Notes: generated by a model from the sequence alone, not told the origin. A stretch of 64,000 nucleotides of DNA from Acanthopleura granulata (GCA_016165875.1 JABBOT010000080.1:8042172-8106171), one strand, 5' to 3'. Numbered from the stretch's first letter, positions 13,301 through 22,944 are shown. Translations and numbers: made by a program.

Positions 13301-14701
13301 TTTCTTCGGCATGTTTTAGTGGAGGCAGCACTTTGGTGACATGGGGTCGCCCTGCCACCAGAGGACACAGTGTATATACATTCTAAGGACTCGTTGTCGT
13401 CATATGACTAAAATATGGTTAAGTACGACTTAAAACCCCAAGCATACATATATAAGCGTACATACCTTTTTACCTAGATAACAAACTCTCTTTTTGAACT
13501 GGGTGTAAGTCGACTACAGGGAATTTCATCGACTTGGAACGTCCATTCATGGTTTAAGAGCAGTATAGGATTAGACTAGCATCGCCTTTAATATACTTTC
13601 AGTCATATAACGACTGTGCCTCATTGTTCTAGGCATTATCACTGATAAGTTTGAATGTCATACCGAAAGCCGTCGCCATATGCACGTATGACGCTCTGCC
13701 CAGTCGCAGTACGCTGCAATTCCAGTGCCAAGTACTTAACATATTCATTTTTAATGAACATTTTAGAGTTTAAACGTTTATTTTTACGACCCAGTGCAAT
13801 GACCCAGTAGAGACTCTCAACAAATGCAATCGCTGTGAGTTCCAGTTCACCTTCGGCTGGCTTCCTCTCCGGCCGTGTGTGATATAAGGCCAGCCCGCAG
13901 CTTGCAGATGGTCGCGGGTTTCCTTCGGGCTCTTCCCAGTTTCCTTTCCACCATCATGTGGCCGCCCTTCCTTAGTGAAATGTTTTTTAGTACGGCGTAA
14001 ATCACCAATCAAATAAGTAAATAGTACGACCCACGTGTAACCCTTTAGATCTCGACCTGTGCTGTACGATTTATGGATATTTTCTATAAAAAAGTACATA
14101 AACGAGCCACAGCTATAGAATGTCTTTAGTCAGATAAGAAGTTTGCCAATAATCTTGTATGAGGTACCGGATGAAAGAATCGACGCTTGGTTTTAGTTGG
14201 TTATTTAATAATTATTGTCGTCACTAAATCAGAAAAAAGAACGACGAATGACTGACAGGTTTGAATGCAAATTTCGAAATGCACACCAACCATGTTCATG
14301 TCCATGCTATGCAAGACACCTTTACGGTGTAAACAGGTGTGTTCCGACGATTGTTATGTGATTTCTATAGAACTGTATACACCTTGCTGATTCACCTTAC
14401 CGCAGTCGTATTTTCAAAATTTACGCCAAGTGGACTATCTCTAATACTGTTTTTTTAAATGATACATTGTCCATGATTGCATCTTGTTAAAGCCTTCTTC
14501 TATGCTTTTGTTTCAGATAATATCAGCACACAGTCGTCTGCGTCTGGAAAAGAAATATTCTCCGTAGCGTGTTTTCATTGGCAGTTAAGTCTCACTTCCT
14601 CTCCTGGCAGGAGAAAACGAACTTCTAAACGGAAGCGCGCCCTAGCGGCAAAACAGTTAACTAAGCCAGAAACGAGTGAAACCAGAACTGACGAAGTTTG
14701 A
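4232..14701 (+). CDS. Coiled-coil protein of unknown family, 3' portion (six exons)
   Basis: Six exons at 4232-4360, 4718-4812, 7003-7114, 10312-10430, 12096-12759 and 14517-14701 join in one frame, each bounded by AG and GT, to give 433 residues ending at TGA. Residues 1 to about 200 are rich in E, K, L and R with heptad-like spacing (for example EEIETLHKEK, LNDEVGFLIEQKAEM), as in a parallel coiled coil. There is a CNLC pair at 114-117. Residues 205-372 are S/P/D/K-rich and probably disordered, and the C-terminus is strongly basic (GRRKRTSKRKR). No signal peptide or membrane segment is seen. The first exon found starts with two bases of a split codon, so at least one exon lies upstream, in 1-4231 or outside the window. 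I do not recognise the family; a cytoskeletal or ciliary scaffold is possible but is only a guess from composition. Confidence 0.72.
4546..4630 (-). mobile_element. SINE-A tail fragment
   Basis: ATTTATTTATTCC, GTTTTACGACAT, AGGAGCATTTCACTTATACG: the 3' end of the family, diverged, just upstream of the exon at 4,718. Confidence 0.65.
4718..4812 (+). CDS. Coiled-coil gene, second exon found
   Basis: The acceptor is TTTCCGTCAG and the donor is CTCAGG|GTAAGC, with a near-consensus donor. The 95-bp exon completes the split Glu codon from the previous exon and encodes SIQLDLDEKMEDLKRLKRK and onward to FRLR, ending in phase 0. A SINE-A remnant lies about 90 bp upstream in the intron. Confidence 0.72.
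4974..5088 (+). mobile_element. SINE-A head fragment
   Basis: GAGTTAGCGCGCTACTGCAG (A box region) and TGTGAGTTCAAGCCCAGC (B box) are present; the body stops after the CCGGTC segment. Confidence 0.7.
5650..6132 (-). mobile_element. ~500-bp dispersed repeat family, copy in intron of the coiled-coil gene
   Basis: The reverse complement carries the same blocks: GATAACCAAGACATTGCAGT, AAAACGCCCACGTGGGG, TGATTTAACACT on the + strand, the CCACAATGCAT block, and GGGACCGCACTTTGCACAC to ATTAATACAGTTATCAAGCA at its right end. Apparent short frames on both strands fall inside it and are not genes. Confidence 0.65.
6229..6488 (+). mobile_element. SINE-A, full length with target duplication
   Basis: The tRNA-like head (A-box-like TCGGTGAGCGCGC, B-box-like GAGTTCAAGTCC) is followed by the family body and an (AAAT)n tail. 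It is flanked by a perfect 16-bp duplication TTTAAGCAGAATTAGG at 6,213-6,228 and 6,489-6,504, so retroposition by target priming is directly visible. Confidence 0.9.
7003..7114 (+). CDS. Coiled-coil gene, third exon found
   Basis: The acceptor is CTCTTTTTTCAG and the donor is CAAG|GTTTGT. The exon is 112 bp, encodes 37 residues (EEIKCDLRKTNSL to QLKSLRQ) and leaves one base. The charge pattern continues the coiled coil of the previous exon without interruption, which supports the join. Confidence 0.72.
7382..7640 (-). mobile_element. SINE-A, near full length with target duplication
   Basis: Reverse orientation, tail (AAAT)n at the left and head at the right (TAACGCGTTGACCGACTGAG on +). The duplication TAGAAACTATT is at 7,371-7,381 and 7,641-7,651. 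Confidence 0.88.
7845..7988 (+). mobile_element. SINE-A fragment, first of a three-copy cluster
   Basis: It runs from the B-box region (CGTCGCTGTGAGTTCATGTC) to CATCATAATGCTGGCC, and lacks both its head and tail. Confidence 0.7.
7989..8224 (-). mobile_element. SINE-A, inverted second copy of the cluster
   Basis: It joins the first copy tail to tail without any A-rich tail between them, then runs to a complete head (CTAGCGCGCTAACCGACTGA on +). Confidence 0.75.
8227..8361 (-). mobile_element. SINE-A head fragment, third copy of the cluster
   Basis: Only the 5' 120 bases of the family plus a short AAATAAATATTTATT left end. Head intact (GCGCTAACCGACGGAGCCAC on +). Confidence 0.72.
8362..9952. 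other. Intron sequence of the coiled-coil gene, nothing recognised
   Basis: No exon, repeat-family member or RNA gene was recognised between the SINE cluster and the tandem duplication. Base composition is less AT-rich near 9,040-9,600. Confidence 0.4.
9953..10098 (+). repeat. Tandem duplication, unit 1 (intron of coiled-coil gene)
   Basis: ACACAGAGAAACAGTC, AAGACGCAAGGGAATGTTC, AAATCAGTGTCCAAACGTA and GAAGTTGAAGGCGTTGA recur in the same order in the next unit about 145 bases on. Confidence 0.65.
10105..10245 (+). repeat. Tandem duplication, unit 2
   Basis: GCAAAGAGAAACAG, AAGACGCAAGGGAATGTTC, AAATCAGTATCTAAATGTA and GAGTTGAAGGCGTTGA align to unit 1 at about 80%. It lies just upstream of the exon at 10,312. 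Confidence 0.65.
10312..10430 (+). CDS. Coiled-coil gene, fourth exon found
   Basis: A long T-tract and CAG precede the exon, and the donor is CGAAAG|GTACTG. It is 119 bp; the first two bases complete Asp, followed by FCNLCLPNEGHNSKEEM and a helical stretch to HALRRK. The CxxC pair interrupts the coiled coil and could be a break or a metal or disulfide site. It ends in phase 0. Confidence 0.72.
11071..11212 (+). mobile_element. SINE-A, 5'-truncated
   Basis: CGTGGGAAGGTCTGCCAGCA to CACCAATCAAATAAATAAAT. Flanks ACAATATCTTTG and ACAATTCCTTTG may be an eroded target duplication. Confidence 0.8.
12096..12759 (+). CDS. Coiled-coil gene, fifth and largest exon found
   Basis: The acceptor is TCTGTTCAACAG and the donor is ACGAAAG|GTAAAC. 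The 664-bp exon encodes 221 residues: a last coiled-coil stretch (DLNDEVGFLIEQKAEM to ALDSLIL), then a hydrophilic linker with many S, D, E and K residues (EPDREVTPKASLSSEQS, KEDSSSVLTFH, RPGSQRASLTEI). The frame stays open about 98 bp past the donor, so intron retention would add residues, but the donor and the match to the next acceptor phase favour splicing. Confidence 0.78.
12958..13068 (-). mobile_element. SINE-A, 5'-truncated
   Basis: Tail and distal body only (TTCTACGCCGTACCCAAG on + to AACCCGGGGGAAAAC). It follows the large exon of the coiled-coil gene by 200 bases. Confidence 0.75.
13250..13450 (+). mobile_element. SINE-B, internally deleted
   Basis: GTTGGTTAGAGCTCGGG head, then a jump to TTCTTCGGCATG; tail CGTCATATGACT to AAAACCCCAAGCATACAT. 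Confidence 0.72.
13794..14024 (+). mobile_element. SINE-A, 5'-truncated with target duplication
   Basis: It starts at GTGCAATGACCCAG, so most of the A-box part is missing. The tail is AATCAAATAAGTAAATAG. The duplication TACGACCCA is at 13,785-13,793 and 14,025-14,033. It lies in the last intron of the coiled-coil gene. Confidence 0.8.
14517..14701 (+). CDS. Coiled-coil gene, last exon and stop
   Basis: The acceptor is CTTTTGTTTCAG and the phase fits the previous donor, completing Asp. The exon encodes NISTQSSASGKEIFSV, then a basic tract that could be a nuclear localisation or nucleic-acid-binding tail, and ends ...TSETRTDEV, TGA at 14699-14701. No AATAAA was found in the next 450 bases; an AGTAAA near 15,106 is a weak alternative poly(A) signal. 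Confidence 0.68.
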
Positions 14702-15000
14702 CACAACCTTCGAATACAGACTTGCTGAGTTCGACATTTAACATTTTACGAAAGATGGATGTTCAACAATTTTTAACATGTATAGGTTTATTTTACTTCT
14801 ACCCATCTATCGTTCATTATAAAAGCACAGTCGTAGGTTCTAGAATTTGGGGCGAATCCACAAAGGTTGTTCTATGGAACCGTAAAAGGGGCGTACGAAA
14901 CAAAAAGATTAATTTACATCGATGGAAAAAATATGTTTTTGTTATCATAACATTTTAATCTGTTAATCTTTCTGTATCTTTAAAACATTTTCTCGAACTC

Positions 15001-15085
15001 CAGGGCACTCCGGTTTCCCACGAGCATTCTGGTTTCTTAAGGCCACCCCGGTTTCCTCCGGGCACTCCGGTTTCTCCCACCCATA
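15001..15085 (+). repeat. Short tandem of a GGGCACTCCGGTTTCC unit (SINE-C derived)
   Basis: Four imperfect units of roughly 18-21 bases (GGGCACTCCGGTTTCC, GAGCATTCTGGTTTC, GGCCACCCCGGTTTCC, GGGCACTCCGGTTTC). Confidence 0.6.
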
Positions 15086-15514
15086 GACCTGACCGTCATC
15101 TTAAAGTAAAACTCACTTAGAGAAAAAAGGCGTTAGGCAAAAACGAAATAATTTAATGAAAAGAACCCTAAATAATGTTTTCAACATCTCGCGAAGGAAT
15201 GTCGGGGTCCTTCGAACATCTCATATCTCGAGATTATTGTTGCTAGTTTTCAGATATCATCTAGGACTCTGGAAATATATTCTAAACGTATAGTAAAGTG
15301 AATTTTAGAAGAAATCAGTTTACGGACACAAATATCCATCCATCGATGTGATTTTCTTTTAGGTCGTATATCCCTTTAACTATTCGGTATTCTCTTGTGG
15401 TTATGAAGAAAATACACGTAGTTTCTTTTCATGTTGACCAGTTATACCTGTAAGTAACGGCATGTTTTGTTTTTATACATATATTGTGTGTGTTAATTTA
15501 TTTGGGTAAACTAA

Positions 15515-15790
15515 GAAGAGCTGCATTTAATCGAGCCTCACAGCACACGAAGTGTGGGTTCAAACCCGACATTCGAAAGGCAATTTGTGGATCCCTCCCC
15601 TCTCACTGTTCGGAGGACGTTGGTGACGATTCCCAGTCAACGGCGACAATGTAGTGATTTGCACAGCTTTACACTCGTTGAAGGCCACATGTACCGAACC
15701 AATATGATGTGAACGTGTGTAGGTTTCACGTGTTAAAGTTCGTCAGTGACATGCCAAAGGCCGAGGGTTTATCACTATGAAAGGACATGA
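15515..15790 (+). mobile_element. Third SINE-like repeat (SINE-C), partial
   Basis: A B-box-like GGGTTCAAACCCG is followed 150 bases later by AAAGTTCGTCAGTGACATGC and CAAAGGCCGAGGGTTTATC, which recur at 30.07 kb. Confidence 0.5.
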
Positions 15791-15860
15791 GATCATATCG
15801 AATGGGCAACTCTCAAAGTTCTTCTCGCCTTTAAGAGAGCGCTTCAAAGCTGTTTTCTCC

Positions 15861-16026
15861 TTTATTTCTTTATTAATTTGACTGACGTTTTACGCCGTAC
15901 TCAAGAATATTTCACTTATACGACGGCGGCCAACATTATGGTGACAGGAAACCGGACGGTGCCCAAGGGGAACCCATGACCATCCACAGGTTGCTGGCGG
16001 ACCTTCCTACCGGAGAAGAAGCCAGC
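15861..16026 (-). mobile_element. SINE-A, 5'-truncated
   Basis: TTTTACGCCGTACTCAAGAA on + to GGAGAAGAAGCCAGCG; directly adjoins the 16-kb hairpin. Confidence 0.78.
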
Positions 16027-16032
16027 GTAAGT

Positions 16033-16240
16033 TTAGTGTTTTGCTTCTTCCTGTAGCGCTTCAAGCTTGTCAATGGATATGTTCCCAATAGGTAGCTCAA
16101 AGTAATCCCGAAGCTCTTGACCTCATTACGTTTACATGTAAACATAATGAGTGCAAGAGCTTCAGAGCTACCTTGAGCTACCCAACACACAAGGTAGTGT
16201 AGAAACACTAGGACGCTACAACAGGAAAAGGTGTGATTTT
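16033..16240. repeat. ~200-bp foldback hairpin
   Basis: It is centred on the perfect palindrome GTTTACATGTAAAC (about 16,129-16,142). Arms include GTAGCTCAAAGTAATC against GAGCTACCTTGAGCTAC and CTTCTTCCTGTAGCG against CGCTACAACAGGAAAAG. The inner 44 bases pair with about eight mismatches. It abuts the end of a SINE-A fragment. Confidence 0.6.
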
Positions 16241-16393
16241 TTGGCTGCGATGTGGAAAGCCCTGTTTAGCCCAACCGAGTCGTCTCCCATCGATCAGGTA
16301 AATAGAAGAGACATTCGTAGCATTCATATATTGTAGCTGACAATCTTCTAGTTACGGTGTAACAGCAAGTGCATCTCTTTGTGTGTAACCTTA

Positions 16394-16402
16394 TTTATTT
16401 GT

Positions 16403-16445
<43 letters not shown>

Positions 16446-16569
16446 TTTGATTGGTGTTTTACGCCGTACTCAAGAATGTTTCACTATTACGACGGCGGCC
16501 AGCATTAGGGTGAGAGGAAACGGGCAGATCCCGTGGAAAACCCACGACCGTTCCCAGGTTGCTGGTAGA
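16394..16569 (-). mobile_element. SINE-A, 5'-truncated with target duplication
   Basis: A long (TTTA)n tail at the left, then the family body up to GTTGCTGGTAGA. The duplication TGTGTAACCTTA at 16,382-16,393 and 16,570-16,581 brackets a 5'-truncated insertion. Confidence 0.88.
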
Positions 16570-16581
16570 TGTGTAACCTTA

Positions 16582-17125
16582 AGAAATAAGTTAAAGTACG
16601 AGACAGTTCATGACTTATGCACTGTTCCTTAAGAAGATTACAAAATTCTCTTTTGAATGCAAGAACCTGTTTGAATTTGTGTGAATTCGTTGCTGAATTG
16701 TCTTCCTTTGACGTGTGGAGTATTTTCATGCCGACTGTAGGTCTTGAAGGCGCCCATGCTTTCAAGCTTATGACAGACAGGAAGACATCAACTGATTATA
16801 AGCTGTGACGTATATCTTTTGAGTTGACCGTCAGTGTAAAATGTTGTAACATGGGGACATGACACTCCTTTTAACGTTACATGTGTTGATTATCACAAAT
16901 AAATTATTTCCAGACCATTTAGTTATAGCGACAGTAAGTTTCTAGATCATTTCACCTTCAATTTACACATTATACTTAAGTTTCAACCAGATCACTAGCA
17001 ACTTACTACTGTCTCAGATGACAGGAGTGCTCCGCGTTTAGAAGAATTACGTCACAGCTCACTCAGAATGGCTGCGTTTCATTCTAGTCGACGGAGCACA
17101 GTAAACAGTAAAGATAATGCTAGTC
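16582..17125 (+). mobile_element. Solo arm of the long inverted-repeat family
   Basis: It aligns end to end with the reverse complement of 39,745-40,290 (shared GAATTCGTTGCTGA, GTGTGGAGTATT, TACTTAAGTTTCAACC, GGAGCACAGTAAA). The SINE-A copy at 16,394-16,569 is inserted right at its left edge. Confidence 0.65.
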
Positions 17126-19162
17126 AAATCCACCATCAGTAAGCATATTTAACATTTACCGCCAAAGGCAAGTAAGAGAGTGTAGGCCATGCGGGCGTCC
17201 ATTTTGGTTAGCCGAACAACACAAGCGGCGGACATCGAAACGTCCGCCATCTTTCTCAAGAACACTGCCTGAGAAGCATTCTTTCTGCGTGCTTCGTGTC
17301 CCCCCCCCCCACTTGCTTCTAGAATGATTTGCTGTACACTGTGACGATATACAAGAATCCTATAAAAATGAAAGGACCAGCTTTAAATATAGAAGGTATC
17401 GACTATAGGTACTTTTTAGATCTAATTCCAAATATATAAATAAAAGAGAACCATATTTAGAATCTGCATGATATGATATTTCAGGTGATGCGTACATGAT
17501 GTGCTCCTTTGCTACTTTAACACTCCAAAAACACCGTAAAAGAAAAGGCACAAATCTATCACTCGTTAAAACTGTGTAGCAATCCGACCCTTTCAGGCGA
17601 TATATAGTGTACTCTACAAACAGGAGCGAAGCGCTTTCATAGTTCTGACTGAACGAAATCTGCATATAAACGTACACAACGGTCCTTAACGGAATCTGAT
17701 TGGCTACACGTCACCTACAGACTCGTTCCCTTGTTCGTAATACCCCGGCCATGTGTTGATCCATATCTAAATTTCGAGGCGTCTAGAAGTTTATTGTTTT
17801 ACTGAAGCGAAAGCCACAGGCGGTCTCATTTGGTCTGTCATGCCAAGTGCATTGTCATGAAATATATGCACTGGAAGTCATGCTATTAGGATATGACAAA
17901 TGATGCTGTCAGCTTATACTAGAGCAAAGATAAGAACCGGTGTTTCCCTTGAGCCGACATGTCATACCAAGTCTGAGCGCAATGTTGGATGCCTGGCGCA
18001 GCGCCCGCCACACAATCTCAGCAGGACGACAGAATTGAAAACGACAGGTTGAATTACTCTCGATCAGGACATTTCGTGAGAGCAAGTGGAGATAATTCAA
18101 AACTGGTAAATATAATCAGTGAACGATTTGCTCAAGTGAAATCTAGTTTATCATGCTTCACCATGTGCCACAAGAGCGATTATTGGGTATATTGCTCTGA
18201 TTGAATTACCGAGATATATTAAATGTAGTATAAGGTTTTCGACGTTTGCCTGTTGGTATATCCAATTGCAAGTGACCAAACGATTGAACTCAAGCTGTAC
18301 ATACCGCCCAGAACCGAACGATGGTCCAACAGAAATGCTTAAAACTATTCTCTGTCTTAAAAATGGTCTAATGACAAAATCGCCATTTGTGCTCCACTAA
18401 AAAGAAATTGGAAGACTTGGAGCATTTAATAGATCAACTTTACATCCTTTCTTCTGATGGAGGATTGGATATGGGGATATGGGGTCTCCGCTGAAATCAA
18501 AGATTCACACCCACGATGTCGGCCTAATAGCTTGAGAGCGTCACATCAGCTGCACTTGTAGCGCCCTCAGTACATTAATAAATAAATATTCCACGCACTT
18601 TTGCAGACTGTATGCGATCCAAGATACAGCCGATCTCATGTTTCTACTTAAAGATGATTACGTACAGATTCGTTCTAGCAAAATTAATAATTCGAGATCT
18701 GTGGCCCACAGCGTTCTGAAAAAGTGGACAATTTCCGTCTGTCGTGATTTGAACATGGCAAGCTACGTTTTATATCTGTACTCTTATATCTTATAAATAT
18801 TCACTAATTCAGCAGAAATTAGATTCATTTGTGGAGAAAGTCCTCTGACTACCCATTTATTTCATTCATTGATTTTTTAAAACCATGCTCAAGAATATTC
18901 CACAAATGTACTCACACGCAAAAGAAACGTATCAAGTATAAATGTTATTTATTTTCAACAGTAAAGACAAGAATTACCAACAAGGTAAGATTGAAAAAAA
19001 TGACTGAAGACATTTTAACGGATGGAAAGACAGATGACATGATTATTTTTCCTAAAGCTTAAGGGATCACATACTTTCGGGTCAATACCCAATATGTCAG
19101 TCAATACCTAATGTGATCATCATTAGCAGTGAGTACTGCCACACATCTGTACATTAAGTGGA
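17126..19162. other. Intergenic, little recognised
   Basis: It holds a perfect small hairpin GGCGGAC...GTCCGCC at 17,228-17,249, a poly(C) run near 17,300 and a diverged SINE-A tail at 18,849-18,906 (-). No gene seen. Confidence 0.4.
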
Positions 19163-19990
19163 TTAGACTAATTGTAAAGGCCCTAGAGATCCTCCTGTAC
19201 ACTTCCTACGTAGTTCATGGGCAGTTGTAGGGACTGGTCTCACATTGTGCAGACGCCTTTGAGCCTCATCCCATAAGTTTTCGATGGGGTTCAGATCAGG
19301 GATGAGGGCTGGCCACGGTAGAAAACGGATGTTGTGCTGCTGGAGAACAGCCATAGTAGCTCTGGCATCATAAGGACGAGCGTTGTTCATGTTGTGCTAA
19401 TAATGGAACAACGTGAAATGTTATCATTTAGTCGATGTAATGCCGATCAGTGAGGCGCTGTCCTCGACCTTGACCAACAGTCTGGAAGCACATGGGTCCA
19501 AGAATCATATTAAATGCAATCCCTGCCCATATCATGACGCTAGCCCCCCCTCCCCCTCCCATGAATCCGACTCACGAAAGTTTCTGTCGGAGAAAAGATC
19601 ACCTCGGCGCTTCCAAATTTTGACTCTTCCCTCTGAATGGGAGACACAAAAGCGACTCACGTCAGAGAAGATGACACCTCTCCTCTCACGATGACGCCAA
19701 TTTTGATGACCCTGTGCCCACTGAAGTCGTGCTTGTGGATGCCTTGATTGGAAGACAGGATGAGGTGTGGGTCGACGACATCTGAGGTTGTTGGAACGGA
19801 GGGGTCGGATCACATTGTAGCGGCTAATGCGTCGGTTATGTGTTCCAATGGTCTCTCGGGCAGTTTGACTTGCAGTTAAGAACAGATCTCGCTGGCGATG
19901 ACGGTAATCGAGGTGTGGTGACCCTAAGACGACCGTTCCGAGGAAGGCCATCTGTGGTCTTGCGTTTCTTTTGCCAGTGAATATATATAA
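19163..19990 (-). pseudogene. Tc1/mariner-type transposase remnant
   Basis: Read right to left, the pieces follow the Tc1 order: DNA-binding part (DGLPRNGRLRVTTPR; LTASQTARETIGTHNRRIS), then the linker and catalytic start (ARLQWAQGHQNWR, GVIFSDVSRF, EGRVKIWKRRGD), a middle piece (SVMIWAGIAF, about 19,500-19,540), and the C-terminal piece (NARPYDARATMAVLQQHN, LPWPALIPDLNPIENLWDE). At least two frame changes (near 19,885 and 19,530) and an in-frame stop near 19,435 break it. The second catalytic Asp, normally in DNARPH, is Asn (NNARPY); the first Asp (FSD) and the Glu (PIE) remain. Clear terminal inverted repeats were not found. It is dead as a coding unit. Confidence 0.85.
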
Positions 19991-20227
19991 ATACGATTGC
20001 CGCAAGATTTATAATTGGAAGGAGCCAGAGTGGCCGAAGTAAACCACCGAGAATTGGTGAGTTATTGCCGACCTTTTTTACGTGTATAACATACGTCATG
20101 GTGGAATACAAGAGGTCACCACACTGCCGAGCGCTTCTTGCCATCAAGGCCCCAAGAACAACGGCAGAAGACAATCCTGAAAATTTCCTGTCCAACAATG
20201 GGAAAGAATACACATTTCCTGTGACCT

Positions 20228-20447
20228 ACTCTGTAAAACGAATGTGTGCAAATTTTTACTTCCACAATGCATGTGTATCCGTGGTACACAAATTGTGTAT
20301 CACTGATATATGCGTCTCTCTGGATGTAATCCACAAATTTCACAATTTGTGTACTGCTGGTACACAAAGTCATGTGGATGTGCAATTTCGCCACATTAAT
20401 GTGTAATTGTACCACTCGTACGCAGTAGTTTTTAGAGAGTACAGTGT
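20228..20447 (+). mobile_element. TCCACAATG-type MITE, copy 1
   Basis: It runs from ACTCTGTAAAACGAATGTG through TTCCACAATGCATGTGTATC, CACAATTTGTGTACTGCTGG and GTGGATGTGCAATTT to CAGTAGTTTTTAGAGAGT. It matches 22,945-23,148 throughout. Confidence 0.65.
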
Positions 20448-20756
20448 TGGAAAAGTCCGTGGTTTTACTACACTAACTTCAGTATTTCTACGTGGCATTA
20501 ACAACTACAATCGCTTTAGTGGTGAAACGTCCGTGATAGGGAAAGAAAACCTGTTCTATGTGGGACGTATTATTTCCCACGATGATATTACGGCTATTAA
20601 GAACTGTTATTTTGCAGGATAAAAAAACATGACAGCTTGTTGCCAGACCTTTATCCCATTATTTTACGAACCTTTGATAACAGTGTATAAAGATTAAACG
20701 TCAAAGCACCTTAACTACTCGTCCACGACCGGGGTTATAAGCTATAACACCAAAAG

Positions 20757-20830
20757 TATTTATTTATTTGATTGGTGTTTTATGCTGTACTTACGGTGGC
20801 CAGCAATATGGTAAGAGGAAACCGTGCAGG
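20757..20830 (-). mobile_element. SINE-A fragment with internal deletion
   Basis: TTTGATTGGTGTTTTATGCT then a jump to GGTGGCCAGCAATATGG, missing the CAAGAATATTTCACTT segment. Confidence 0.65.
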
Positions 20831-21054
20831 GTATTTATATATACCTCTTTAGTATATACTACATGTAAATAGGATAAATAAAATAACCTCTTCACATATT
20901 TTCTTATCGTATCTCCAGCACTGGCTCACACGTTAAACCGCTGGCTCGCATTGTCGGAAGTTCAAATCCAGGTCTCGTTGCTTCGGCTGTGGGCTTAAAA
21001 GAAAAGACAACACTTCACCAGATGTATATACGTACCGATAAAGAATCACATTTA

Positions 21055-21480
21055 AAGTTAAAAAGGGTGATTTTTTATTTTTGTTATGCATGATAACCGA
21101 GATATCGCAGTTAAAATTAAGCAAAAACGCCCACGTAAGGAAAATCGAAAGCACCGCCTTGCTCTTTATTTCAATCAATCCAGGGCGAGATATTAATACC
21201 ACCCGAGAAAGCCTCTATTTCCACTGTGACGTCCCCCTCTCCTAGTTCATAATTTTGCCATGCAAAAGAAGTGTTAAATCAGCTGTTTTTCTTATGATTA
21301 AGAGGCAATTCTGATATACTTTAAAGTCATTTTCAACGAGAAAGTGGCAATGGAATACGTCTGGGTTATTCCCCAACGTCTCAACCAGGATGCGACAATG
21401 CGTGGCCTTCAGCTGTAAATAATAAGGGACACTCACCATGTAATGTAATATAAATGTCATTGTTATGTAATACCATCGCA
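21055..21480 (+). mobile_element. ~500-bp dispersed repeat family, copy at 21 kb
   Basis: It shares with 52.3 kb and (inverted) 5.7 kb the ordered blocks GATAACCGAGATATCGCAGT, AAAACGCCCACG, GGGCGAGATATT, GTTAAATCAGCTGTTTT, TGATATACTTTAAAG and a CAACCAGGATGCGACAATGC block. It is cut on the right by a SINE-A insertion at 21,484; a further block of the family (GGGACCGTACTTCGCAC to GGTGATTTATACAGTTACC) appears at 22,185-22,345. Confidence 0.7.
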
Positions 21481-21483
21481 AGG

Positions 21484-21752
21484 TGCCCCTGTGGTTCAGT
21501 TGGTTAGCGTGCTAACGCAGCGTAATCATCCAGAAGACTTCCACCAATGCGGTCGCTGTGAGTTCAAGCCCAGTTCATGCTGGCTTCCTCTCCGGCGGCA
21601 CGTGGGTGGGTCCGCCAGCAGCCTGAGGATGGTCGTTGGTTTCCCCAGGGCTGTGAACGGTTTCCTTCCACCATAATGTTGGCCACCGTCGTATAAGTGA
21701 AATATTCTTGAGTGTAACGTAAAACCACACTCAAATAAAAATAAATAAAATA
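21484..21752 (+). mobile_element. SINE-A, full length, inserted in the 21-kb dispersed repeat
   Basis: The head TGTGGTTCAGTTGGTTAGCG is a good A-box-like start. Imperfect flanking repeats TAATACCATCGCA and TAATATCACCGCA suggest an aged target duplication. Confidence 0.82.
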
Positions 21753-22750
21753 ATATCACCGCATACTTTAATAAAATTTGCCGTGTTATATAATAAAACC
21801 GGTCCTCGGGTATTGTAATAAACATTTCGGTGTAATGTAATAACATGCATAACAACATCCATTATTCTGTACTTAAGCTAATGTCTGAGAGCATCTATGT
21901 GTCTCTTATAGTTATTTCGAATAGAACATGCAGTAGTGCCCGACGGAATCATCAGGCCTTCCCTAAATTGCTTTCGGACATTAAAACGTACGTGAGTGCA
22001 CATCAAAAGCAGTCGTTTTCAACATTACTTTGGTCATATCTCGGACAGTTTCTTGGTTACAATTACCGTCGCCGTTTATTTGTCTGCCTACTGTACTTTA
22101 CGTGGTGATTTTACATAACATAAAAATTATTATATCACATGATGGGTATGACATGACTCACGCATTATTACATAAACGGTGTAACAGGGACCGTACTTCG
22201 CACGAGAAAGGAGTGTCTCACCTCAAATACTGTAGAGCGTAGGGTACGAATGACGCCTGATCGTGTTTCCGGTTTCTCTTAAATCGCGCATATCATGCCC
22301 TCGTAAGAATTGCAGATTAAAAGGTGATTTATACAGTTACCAAGCAGGTCAAAAAAAAAAAAAAAAAAAAAACGCTTACGCACGTTTCGGTCTTTGTGGA
22401 CTGCTCTTCTGAAATAACTTTGGTTACATTTTTTGTTGTCTTTTCTGTGAAGTTATGAGGTTTGTGAGGTACCTCGTGAAGAGCAGTGGTTTACTCCGGG
22501 TTCCGCGGATTTCTCCACCGATAAACCGTATCCGCGTGAAGTAGGTGAAAAATTCTTAAGCAGCCTATCAAACACAAATCAAATAATCAATAAATACCTC
22601 AAACGCTTGTTATACATACTTGTTCGTCATGAATTCATGGGGAACAGAATCGGTATAATTTCACAAAACAACAGTTTGTATTAAATACACATTTATAGAA
22701 TTTTCAGGTAAATTCTCTGTTTTACCAGTACCTAACGTATATTCATTACC

Positions 22751-22893
22751 AGCTCATGTTGGCTTCCTCTCCGTCCGTAGGTGGAAAGGTCTGTCACCAC
22801 CTGATAATGGTCGTGGGTTTCCCCTGGGCTCAGCCTGATGTCACCCACCTTAATACTGGCCAAACCATAGCGCTAATCAAAATAAATAAATAG
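22751..22893 (+). mobile_element. SINE-A, partial and diverged
   Basis: CCAGCTCATGTTGGCTTCCT to ATCAAAATAAATAAATAG; the TTGAGTACGGC segment is deleted. Confidence 0.7.
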
Positions 22894-22944
22894 ATCTCAT
22901 GGAAGACAACACTTCTCTGTATAATAAAACAAGGATTACTCTGT

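Noticed and set aside
20065..20415. Frames of about 100-125 codons on both strands
   Set aside because: They lie in the TCCACAATG MITE and the edge of the Tc1 remnant.
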